From the NCBI GenBank assembly GCA_963831235.1, contig CAWHPS010000024.1, forward strand, positions 1 to 44,377: a stretch of 44,377 nucleotides of DNA, read 5' to 3'. Source of the stretch: CAWHPS01 sp963831235 (lineage in GTDB: Bacteria; Fibrobacterota; OXYB2-FULL-49-7; JAEUSG01). The notes beneath the pieces were generated by a model. The model saw only the letters and a list, made by a program, of their open reading frames with translations, was not told where the DNA came from and did no database searches. This document shows, in pieces, positions 9,004 through 15,950 of the stretch (the first letter of the stretch is position 1; the number at the start of each line of letters is the position of its first letter). Both the position numbers and the translations under genes were made by a program.

Positions 9004-10374
9004 ATGATTCCTTTGCAATACTACACTTTTCAAAAAGCCAGCATTGGCCAGCAAATACGCAGGGGCTATTATTTCATTGTAGCCCTCATGGTACTAACCT
9101 GCTCTCTCTTTCTAGTCTTTCCCAAAACATCATTCTTTTTGGTCTTCATTTATCTGGGAAACGGATTGGCAGCATTGGCGATCATTACTTTCCTGAACTT
9201 CTTAGGCGAAAAAAAAGGTGCCAGCATCTACTGGCTTGCCGCTTTAGCCGGAAACTTGCTTTGCATCGATCTCCTGGCAATGGACAGCATCACATGCATC
9301 TTTTTCCAAATTCCCCTGTCGCCGATTTTTGCCCTTGCCTGCCTTATTTTGACTATCAAATTGATGAATGACAGGATTGATCCGGATTTAAGCAAGGTGT
9401 GGAAGCGCGCCTGTCTTTCTGTTCTAGCCTTCATGGGTGGAACGATTCTTATAGATATCGTTCTTATTCCTGCGGCTGGATTTGCAGGGCCGAATGCATT
9501 TATGACCGCCGCAAAGGCAGCGCTTGCCTTGCCGCCGACCATCCTTGTAGCCTTCATATATAATCACGCCATTCTGGCATATCGCCAGCAACTTGGCATG
9601 ACAGAGGAGATCAATCAGAAGCTTGTGGATTCCATGCGCTTTGTAATTAGCGGAGAAATCTTTGTGGCCATGCTTCACGATATGCGCGATCGCATTTCGA
9701 GTCTCAACTGGTCCCTCGAAAATACCCGGACCAAGTATCGTAACCTGTTGGAGACTGCTGAGTTTGAGGATATCGGCTCATCGTTCGGCTATATCCGGTG
9801 CGTGGCGGATCTTTTTATTGATTACATACGAATGGACACAAAAGCGGTGGCACGTATCTCGGTCAAGTCCGTTCTTGAAAAGGCCGTCTCATTCGTTTGC
9901 AGCAGCGAAAAGGCGTCGAAAGGGATCCGATTTATCAACCTGCACGAGTCTGATCCAGGCCCCTGCATTGTTGTTGCTTCCGAGTACCGTCTATTTTCGG
10001 TCTTTCTCAATATCCTTGCCAATGCCCAGCAAAGCCTGAACTCCTCACAGGTGAATGAAAAGGAAATTCGAACTGGCATTTGGCGGAATGACGATCTTTT
10101 GACTGTAAAAATCTCCGACAACGGCCCTGGAATCAGACTCGAGGATCAGGATAAAATATTCAAAGGTTTCACCACGAAAAAGAGTGGTACAGGGTTAGGC
10201 CTCTATTTTGCAAGCAAGTACGTTGAAAACGATCTGCGAGGTTCTATTCAGGTGGAAAGCCATGCTAACAAGGCAACAACGTTCACAATCTGTATCCCAT
10301 GCGCCCAGGATGACAGACCAGCTCTTTCGATTGAATCTAAAATAGCGCCATCCAAACAAGGAGTGCAACCGTGA
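9004..10374 (+). CDS. Six-helix membrane sensor histidine kinase
   Basis: From the ATG at 9004 the protein has 456 residues. Residues about 20-195 hold six hydrophobic helices with little periplasmic sequence, so the signal is probably sensed within or near the membrane. The transmitter follows: a HisKA-like helix with LHDMRDRISSL (candidate phospho-His at 225), then an ATPase domain with N-box FLNILAN (331-340), G1 DNGPGI (372-377), F-box FKGFTTK and G2 GTGLGL (395-400). It autophosphorylates on His and passes the phosphate to a response regulator. An upstream start at 8905 would add 33 residues rich in Arg, Pro and Phe; I prefer 9004, though neither has a good ribosome site. The stop overlaps the next gene by 4 bp (GTGA). 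The nearest candidate partner is the regulator at 12220-13572. Confidence 0.82.
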   Translation: MIPLQYYTFQKASIGQQIRRGYYFIVALMVLTCSLFLVFPKTSFFLVFIYLGNGLAALAIITFLNFLGEKKGASIYWLAALAGNLLCIDLLAMDSITCIFFQIPLSPIFALACLILTIKLMNDRIDPDLSKVWKRACLSVLAFMGGTILIDIVLIPAAGFAGPNAFMTAAKAALALPPTILVAFIYNHAILAYRQQLGMTEEINQKLVDSMRFVISGEIFVAMLHDMRDRISSLNWSLENTRTKYRNLLETAEFEDIGSSFGYIRCVADLFIDYIRMDTKAVARISVKSVLEKAVSFVCSSEKASKGIRFINLHESDPGPCIVVASEYRLFSVFLNILANAQQSLNSSQVNEKEIRTGIWRNDDLLTVKISDNGPGIRLEDQDKIFKGFTTKKSGTGLGLYFASKYVENDLRGSIQVESHANKATTFTICIPCAQDDRPALSIESKIAPSKQGVQP

Positions 10375-12179
10375 TCGAAGTCGAGCAAATGTTTTTGAAT
10401 CTCCCGGAGGAGCCCGAACAGAGGCGGAACAAATTAGTTTCGGCGCTCAACCAAAATGGTCTATTCATCTATAATGGGGCACAGTATGCCGATAGAGCAG
10501 CTATAGCGCGCCTCATCCAAGAGAGCTTTGATGTGGTGATTGCTGGCGGAGGACCGGCCGGGCTGCATGCGGCATGTCAACTTTCGAAACGCGGAATCAG
10601 AACACTGCTGATTGAGAAGGCGCTTCTTCTGGACACCAATAATACGATTGGACTGCCAGATACGATTGTACAGGAATTCGACCTTCAGACGGCGATAAGC
10701 CGGTATCACCAGGGTACATTTTTCCGAGATTATCTGGGCATGAATTTCGAATCAAAAATTGATTATTGCATAATGGATCAGACGAAAGTGCTCTTTTTGC
10801 TTGCATCCCGGATTGACCCGAAATATTGCACCCTTATCGAGAATTGCGAGATTACCGCTTATGCCAGGACCAAGGCAGGCACATTGGATATCAAGACCGT
10901 CTTCAATGATTACCGTCTCATGCATTACCGCAACGCGGCACAGGTTGCACCCAGGGCATTGGGTGCATTGCAATTGGATCGTAACTTTTATGAGAAGTAT
11001 GATCCCTATGTCCGGGTGAACCTTTTTGACGAACTTGATGCGAGAAGAGATTTGACCAAAGGTCATTTTGACTGCAAAATTCTGGTGGAAGCCGCAGGGT
11101 ATGCTTCCAGCATAGCAAAAGCCTTTCATCGCCAAAAAAGATGCAAGGTATGGAAATGCCTGGTTTATGATTTTGAAAATGTAGCCGGTCCGCAAAAAGA
11201 AATAATTTGGGACCTGGCCATTCCCACAGAAACCAGCGCTAACTTTTGGGTGGATGTTTGTGAAAACAACAAGGTCAGTGCCGGAATAATGGTGCTTACG
11301 CGGACGACGCCGGCGATTCCCGATGGATACCCGCCCAAGTCTGCGCTGGAGGAGTATATGAGCAAATGGCTCTCCATCCGGCATATTCAGGGCAAATTTG
11401 TTCGCGAACGGTACGGCGTTATTCCAATGACCGACTTCAGAGAACCGGCGGCATTCGACAATATCATTTTTATTGGGGTCAGCAGCAGCCGTCAAATCCC
11501 TAACACCGGATTTGGTTTTTTTCCGGCTCTTCGTGAAGCAATTCTCCTTGGGAATGTGGTAGAGGAATCTTTGAAGGAAAAAGACTATTCGCAGAATTTT
11601 CTTCGCCGTTATGATATTGAGTGGTTGAGGAAAAACGAACAAAGCATGGCTTTTGATATTGCATTGCAGGATTTTCATTATGCTTACAGGCGGGATGAGT
11701 ACTTTCACGAATTTGCGCAGACATGCACCCAAGTACCGCAGCGGACCGTCAAGCAAAGAATATGTACGGGGCTCAGTATTCAGGATTTGGTCGTGTTCGC
11801 CAGGGTTTTTATCGGACACCAATCGCTTCTCTGCAAGCAGCGTATAGAAAATGGGATGTATGAGAAAATTGTTACTGACATAGGACGGTTTCTGTATTGT
11901 CTTTTCTCACAGAAGCTGCGTTTCTATCAGCCCGAAGGCAACCCCATTTTCAACTACGAACTGCCAAGACATGGTCTGTTGGGTTCCTGCTGGCGAAGCC
12001 TTGATATTGTCGTTCGGCGAAAAATCCCGGAATTCTTCTGCAGACAAGTGACACGGCTGATGTTTCAACGATTACTACAGCCGCTTTTGCGGGCCGAACT
12101 TAAGATTTTGTTCGCCTTTGCGGCGGCCTTGAAAAGGCTGTTTCATAGGGCAGGTAAAACAGATAGCGAATTCAGGTAA
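10371..12179 (+). CDS. FAD-dependent oxidoreductase, lycopene cyclase/geranylgeranyl reductase-like
   Basis: The 602-residue protein starts at a GTG that overlaps the kinase stop by 4 bp, with AAGGAG 7 bases upstream, so it is translationally coupled. About 53 residues precede the Rossmann FAD motif VVIAGGGPAGLHAACQL (GxGxxG type) and the acidic end of strand 2 at LLIEK. Near residue 370, IIFIGVSSSRQIPNTGFGFFPALREA resembles the second FAD motif of lycopene cyclases and geranylgeranyl reductases (GDA...TGxGxxxALRxA), but the usual Gly-Asp is Gly-Val. The C-terminal 150 residues are helical and basic, with hydrophobic stretches (LLRAELKILFAFAAAL), suggesting membrane association. The substrate is unknown. 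Its coupling to a sensor kinase suggests that it makes, changes or reports a redox or lipid signal; this is inference. Confidence 0.75.
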   Translation: MIEVEQMFLNLPEEPEQRRNKLVSALNQNGLFIYNGAQYADRAAIARLIQESFDVVIAGGGPAGLHAACQLSKRGIRTLLIEKALLLDTNNTIGLPDTIVQEFDLQTAISRYHQGTFFRDYLGMNFESKIDYCIMDQTKVLFLLASRIDPKYCTLIENCEITAYARTKAGTLDIKTVFNDYRLMHYRNAAQVAPRALGALQLDRNFYEKYDPYVRVNLFDELDARRDLTKGHFDCKILVEAAGYASSIAKAFHRQKRCKVWKCLVYDFENVAGPQKEIIWDLAIPTETSANFWVDVCENNKVSAGIMVLTRTTPAIPDGYPPKSALEEYMSKWLSIRHIQGKFVRERYGVIPMTDFREPAAFDNIIFIGVSSSRQIPNTGFGFFPALREAILLGNVVEESLKEKDYSQNFLRRYDIEWLRKNEQSMAFDIALQDFHYAYRRDEYFHEFAQTCTQVPQRTVKQRICTGLSIQDLVVFARVFIGHQSLLCKQRIENGMYEKIVTDIGRFLYCLFSQKLRFYQPEGNPIFNYELPRHGLLGSCWRSLDIVVRRKIPEFFCRQVTRLMFQRLLQPLLRAELKILFAFAAALKRLFHRAGKTDSEFR

Positions 12180-12219
12180 GAACCATTTGGAAACAATTAG
12201 GATCAGAGAGAAGAACAAT

Positions 12220-13572
12220 CTACCGTTTTCTGGGGACACCCAGTTCCCTGATTTTTTGTTGCAAGAAACGAGTGTTATAACCAAGTCTTATTGCCGCTTC
12301 CTCATCAGTTTGGGTATCTGCCAGTACTAATGAGATAAACTCCCGTTCAAAATCCGCCCGTGCTTCATCCATTTTTTTCCGTATATCATACTTTGGCAGG
12401 CTATTCCCAATCGGAAGAATCATATGAAGCTTAACATCCTCCGCAGTCAGCTTCTTCCCATCATAAAAGCAAAGAATTCTATCCACAAAGCTAACCAGTT
12501 CCCGGACATTGCCGGGCCAGTGCCATGATTTAAGAAACAGAACCGCGTCTTCCGAGAAAATGTCCTCAATCGCTTTCCCCTTCTTTTGTAGAAAAAATTG
12601 GATGAGGTCCGGAATGTCTTGTTTTCGGTCGGATAGCGCTGGAACCGGAATGTGTATTGTATTTATACGGTAATAAAGGTCCTCACGAAACTTTCCTTCC
12701 CGTATTAGTGTGGGAATATCGCGGTTGGTTGCCGTAATGACCCGGACATCCACGGGAATAGAATTCTCGCCAATAGTCTGCACTTCTCCTTCCTTGTTCA
12801 GAGCCCGGAGCATCTTGGCTTGCGCAAGTATTGATACATCACCAATCTCGTCCAGAAATAAGGTTCCGCCGTCTGCGAGCTGGAATTTTCCAACCCATCG
12901 CGCGACCGATCCTGAAAACGAACCTTTGGCCGCGCCAAAGAGTTCGGCATCCAGTAACGATTCCGGCAAACCTGCGCAGTTAACCATAACAAACACCCTG
13001 TTGGATCTCTGCGAAGCGGTTTGGATGGCCCGGGCAATGACTTCTTTCCCGCTGCCATGAGGGCCGGTGATCAATACCCGGTTATCGGTTGGTGCGACCC
13101 TGGCAATGATTTGACGAAGCTGTTGTATTGCGGGTGAGTTGCCGACCAACTCGTAATTGCTGCTGATTTCATTTTGCTGGACCTTATTATTGATTCGTTC
13201 CTGCCAGTCTTTGATGGCCTTCTCCAGCCGGACCTCAAACTCCTTAGCTTTCACGGGTTTCTCTACGAAATCAGATGCACCCATCTGTATCGCCTTGACC
13301 GCAAAATCGATGCTGGCGCAACCCGTCATGACAATTACTATTGTTTCGCTGTGTTTATTTTTCACGACTTGAAGAAGATCAAGGCCTTGCTCCCCATCTG
13401 GAATGCGCAAGTCCGTGATAACAATATAATAATCGTTCTTCTCTAGAAAGGACCTAGCCTCGGTTACGCTCGCGGCGCAATCAACCTCATGGCCTTTGTT
13501 TTTCAAGAATAAGCTAACGCCTTTACGGTCGCAGTCGTCGTCATCGACAACCAGAATCTTGCATTTAATCAT
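12220..13572 (-). CDS. NtrC-family response regulator (REC-AAA+-HTH) with degenerate GAFTGA loop
   Basis: The 450-residue protein has a receiver domain (residues 4-118; DDDD pocket at 10-13, phospho-acceptor Asp54 in VITDLRIPDG, Lys105), an AAA+ ATPase (about 140-375; Walker A GPHGSGKE at 170-177, Walker B GGTLFLDEIGD) and a C-terminal Fis-type helix-turn-helix (DEEAAIRLGYNTRFLQQKI). In most relatives a GAFTGA loop contacts sigma-54; here residues 217-222 read GSFSGS. Walker A also departs from GETGTGKE. Such changes are known in members that do not open sigma-54 promoters, so its mode of action is uncertain. It converges on the kinase/flavoprotein operon and is divergent from the gene at 13898, which has a sigma-54 promoter. 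It is the natural candidate to receive phosphate from the kinase at 9004. Confidence 0.88.
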   Translation of the reverse strand: MIKCKILVVDDDDCDRKGVSLFLKNKGHEVDCAASVTEARSFLEKNDYYIVITDLRIPDGEQGLDLLQVVKNKHSETIVIVMTGCASIDFAVKAIQMGASDFVEKPVKAKEFEVRLEKAIKDWQERINNKVQQNEISSNYELVGNSPAIQQLRQIIARVAPTDNRVLITGPHGSGKEVIARAIQTASQRSNRVFVMVNCAGLPESLLDAELFGAAKGSFSGSVARWVGKFQLADGGTLFLDEIGDVSILAQAKMLRALNKEGEVQTIGENSIPVDVRVITATNRDIPTLIREGKFREDLYYRINTIHIPVPALSDRKQDIPDLIQFFLQKKGKAIEDIFSEDAVLFLKSWHWPGNVRELVSFVDRILCFYDGKKLTAEDVKLHMILPIGNSLPKYDIRKKMDEARADFEREFISLVLADTQTDEEAAIRLGYNTRFLQQKIRELGVPRKR

Positions 13573-13733
13573 AATGTTCCGATTAAGTGTCAGGTCGGCA
13601 ATAAGAAAATAATCTATTCCTGAACCCGAGAAAAGAACTGTTTTGCCGTTTTAGGTGTTCATTCTTTTTCACCGACATATATTAAGGCTTTTGTGGCTTA
13701 AACAAATTAGGGTCAATTCTACGGAAAAGCCGA

Positions 13734-13767
13734 TCATAAAAACCTGTGAGAAAGTCATAAAAACCTG
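13734..13767 (+). promoter_or_regulatory. Tandem 13-bp direct repeat, candidate enhancer (activator) sites
   Basis: TCATAAAAACCTG occurs at 13734-13746 and again at 13755-13767, both followed by YG. The start-to-start distance is 21 bp, two turns of the helix, so both copies face the same side. They lie about 90-125 bp upstream of the predicted start of the sigma-54 promoter, the usual place for activator sites of NtrC-type proteins. Confidence 0.55.
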
Positions 13768-13831
13768 CGTACCTTTGCAATTGTATTCTGAAAATTGGCT
13801 CAAAATCACCAGCATACAGCAATTTCATTTT

Positions 13832-13847
13832 GGGCACGCCTATTGCA
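13832..13847 (+). promoter_or_regulatory. Sigma-54 (-24/-12) promoter
   Basis: GGGCACGCCTATTGCA matches the sigma-54 consensus TGGCACG-N4-TTGCA at every position except the first T. The GG at 13833-13834 and GC at 13845-13846 are separated by exactly 10 bases. Transcription would start near 13858, about 40 bp before the ATG at 13898. Confidence 0.75.
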
Positions 13848-13897
13848 AACTTAAAGGCAACTAAGGCAAGACTCAACAAGCAGGAGGAGGAGAAAAC

Positions 13898-14407
13898 ATG
13901 GGATTTGGCAGTGTCCTTTCGGGTCTCATCTCTATTACGGGTTCTCTTTTTGTCCAGCCAGGCTTTCCTGCCCAAATAACTTTGTCGAACAAAAGTGGAG
14001 AACGAATCTGCGGAGTCCCGGCACAAATAATGGAGATCAACAAAGAGGTTATCCTGGCCCTGTCCATAGAGGGGGCAAAGGACATTCATGGCTATTCCGC
14101 AGTTATTGGTTTTGACTCGGCTGTATTGCGCTTTGAAGGGGCAACTGAACGCCTATTACCCGAAGAGCCTTCCTTTCTGGAATCGAATGGAGGGAAACTG
14201 GCTGTTTTCGTTTCGGTTCCAAAACACGGATCTATAGAAATTGCAGCTGCGCAATGCAAGAAAGACCATACAACAGCATCTTCTGGAAATGGTATACTGG
14301 CCTACCTCAAGTTTATGACTTTGAGGAAAGGAATGTCCGGGTTAAGGGTATTTGATGCAATACTATTTAATTCGGAAGGATGCATTTTGAAGCCTAAAAT
14401 CAGGTAA
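13898..14407 (+). CDS. Cohesin-like domain protein, probably secreted
   Basis: The 169-residue protein has a strong ribosome site (AGGAGGAGG, 13884-13892) and directly follows a sigma-54 promoter. Residues about 50-165 look like a cohesin-type beta-sandwich: VILALSIEGAKDIHGYSAVIGFDSAVLRFEGA is the typical opening (strand, then GYSxxIxFDxxVLxF), followed by GGKLAVFVSVP, GSIEIAAAQC and ILAYLKFMTL. Cohesin-type domains bind dockerins in cellulosomes but also occur singly in surface proteins of many bacteria. The N-terminus (SVLSGLISITGSLFVQPG) is hydrophobic but not a textbook signal peptide, so export is uncertain. No dockerin is seen in the window. It is the first of four genes in a row that may share a surface role. 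Confidence 0.65.
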   Translation: MGFGSVLSGLISITGSLFVQPGFPAQITLSNKSGERICGVPAQIMEINKEVILALSIEGAKDIHGYSAVIGFDSAVLRFEGATERLLPEEPSFLESNGGKLAVFVSVPKHGSIEIAAAQCKKDHTTASSGNGILAYLKFMTLRKGMSGLRVFDAILFNSEGCILKPKIR

Positions 14408-14427
14408 CATTATTCTGATAAAAGAAT

Positions 14428-14748
14428 ATGAAAACAGAACGCTATCAAGCCTATTTACAAAAACAACGTAAGGAAATGGAGTTATATAAGTGGAATAAGG
14501 GCATTGAACTTGGAAAAGATCCCGGACAGGAGGCCGTTCATGATTGGATTATAAAATATTCTAAAAAGTATAGAAAAGAATTCGCATTATGCGATATAAA
14601 AAATGCACTATCAGAGCTGAAAGAAATAAGGGCTAATCTGCAAAGCCACCTTGGGGAGGTTACTACATTAACAAAAATTGTCAATGAGTGTGAAGAGAAA
14701 ATCCTTGATGCTTTGGAGTTGTTGGAATCAGAACCGGACTTATCATAG
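14428..14748 (+). CDS. Small cytoplasmic helical protein, unknown
   Basis: This 106-residue protein is rich in Lys and Glu and predicted to be almost all helix. It has a compact N-terminal pattern, LYKWNKGIELGKDPGQEAV followed by DWIIKYSKKYRKEF. I have the impression that similar small proteins of unknown function share this pattern, but I cannot name a family. The C-terminal half (residues 50-106) looks like a coiled coil. There is no signal peptide or membrane segment. It begins 20 bp after the cohesin-like gene in the same direction, so it is probably co-transcribed. No clear ribosome site precedes the ATG. Confidence 0.55.
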   Translation: MKTERYQAYLQKQRKEMELYKWNKGIELGKDPGQEAVHDWIIKYSKKYRKEFALCDIKNALSELKEIRANLQSHLGEVTTLTKIVNECEEKILDALELLESEPDLS

Positions 14749-14888
14749 TATAAATAATATTAGGGGAAATTAAATTAAGGCTTTGATATTCAGGAAAACT
14801 TAAACAAAGGAGAAAGACGGCAAAAACCTAAATGGCAATATTTAAGAGAATCAAGAATACAAAACTAATAATTAAAAAGGAGTTAAAA

Positions 14889-15815
14889 ATGATCGACATT
14901 TCTAGAGGCAGCCTAGTAAAAGCCATTTTGGCGGGCTTATCCATTTTCCTGACAACAGCCTATTCTGAAAATGTTCCGAAAAATGAATTGCCTACCGTCA
15001 ATCCGGAAACAGGCTTCCATCAGCAGCAGGATTCAGTCTCGACAAATAAAGGCTGCGTTCCACCATGCCGTAGTGGATACGTATGTGTTGACGGCAAGTG
15101 TGTAGAACTCTGTAATCCACCGTGTCCGCCTGGAGAGACATGTGATAATAAGGGGAATTGTGTTAGTATTCAACCGGTTTCCCAAGGGAATTTAAGTGGT
15201 CCGACGCAAGTCAATAAAATGGACCAAACCTTGCGTACCCCTTCACCAAGTGACACGACACCCAATGACTCAGTTTCAAAAATGGGCTTTTTCCTGTATG
15301 GTGGATTTACACCTATTTTATCCCCAACAGTAATGTCGGATATGTATGGTACCGGTGGTAATTTTGGTGGTGGAATGAGCTTTATCGCAAATTCTCATGT
15401 TATTTGGAATTTAAAAATAGATTACAGCGGAAGTTCAATAGATAATAATTTTCTTCCTGCCGGTGTCACGATAGACGGAGGTTCGTTGACAATTCTCGAC
15501 TTATTGGCTGATTTAAAAATAAGTTCGGGCATACAAAAACCGTTTTCAGTCTTTATGCTGGTCGGGGCTGGTAAAAGCTTTTTAATAATAGATTCTTCGA
15601 CAATTTCAGGTCCCGGAGGCAGTATCGATTTGTCAGGAGCTTCCGAGTCAGCCCTTGCACTCAGTTTTGGGGGAGGCTTCGATATTTTAGTAAACCAATT
15701 CCTGTCCTTTACCGTTCAAACAAGATACACAACTGCGTTCACTCTGGATGAAAGCACGCATTATTTACCGGTGCAAATTGGTTTGTCATTTTATTTGCCG
15801 AATAAGAAATCTTAA
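14889..15815 (+). CDS. Outer-membrane beta-barrel protein with Cys-rich module
   Basis: I place the start at 14889 because AAAGGAG (14876-14882) lies just before it and the next residues (IDISRGSLVKAILAGLSIFLTTAYS) form a signal peptide; an in-frame ATG at 14832 has no such site. The product of 308 residues has a short Cys-rich, EGF-like module after the signal: GCVPPCRSGYVC, GKCVELC, CPPGETCDNKGNC, with ten cysteines in about 43 residues. Then come a Ser/Thr/Pro linker and a barrel of about 170 residues with alternating hydrophobic strands (GFFLYGGFTPI, FGGGMSF, WNLKIDYS, ALALSFGGGFDI) ending in LPVQIGLSFYLP. It resembles OmpA-like or OprF-type porin folds. It is likely to be surface exposed and may anchor or bind other surface proteins. 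Confidence 0.7.
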   Translation: MIDISRGSLVKAILAGLSIFLTTAYSENVPKNELPTVNPETGFHQQQDSVSTNKGCVPPCRSGYVCVDGKCVELCNPPCPPGETCDNKGNCVSIQPVSQGNLSGPTQVNKMDQTLRTPSPSDTTPNDSVSKMGFFLYGGFTPILSPTVMSDMYGTGGNFGGGMSFIANSHVIWNLKIDYSGSSIDNNFLPAGVTIDGGSLTILDLLADLKISSGIQKPFSVFMLVGAGKSFLIIDSSTISGPGGSIDLSGASESALALSFGGGFDILVNQFLSFTVQTRYTTAFTLDESTHYLPVQIGLSFYLPNKKS

Positions 15816-15950
15816 TGGATTTGGAAAAATGGAAACAATCTTAAGTAACTGGAAAAGGAGGGGTGTCAAAATGAAAAATGACTAAAAGAATGCGATTTGT
15901 TTTCTAATGCGATTTTATTTATTTGAACTTAAACTCAATGGAGGATCGTA
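15816..15950 (+). other. Leader region with strong ribosome site and mini-ORF
   Basis: AAGGAGGGG (15855-15863) stands 7 bases before an ATG at 15871, but that frame is only four codons long (Met-Lys-Asn-Asp-stop). A second ATG at 15878, overlapping it, gives a nine-codon frame. The direct repeat AATGCGATTT follows. This could be a tiny leader, a decayed gene start, or chance. Confidence 0.3.

Larger units (their letters stand above)
13573..13897. other. Regulatory intergenic region between NtrC-type regulator and cohesin-like gene
   Basis: The 325-bp divergent region holds a paired direct repeat and a sigma-54 promoter (listed separately), and the unidentified promoter of the minus-strand regulator. 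A 69-codon open frame at 13655-13864 overlaps these sites, has no ribosome site and looks non-coding. Confidence 0.6.

Noticed and set aside
10752..11822. A 356-codon open frame on the minus strand within the flavoprotein gene
   Set aside because: It is antisense to a clearly coding frame with FAD motifs, and its translation is rich in Cys, His and Ile without domain patterns or a ribosome site.
13655..13864. A 69-codon open frame in the divergent regulatory region
   Set aside because: It covers the direct repeats and sigma-54 promoter and has no ribosome site.
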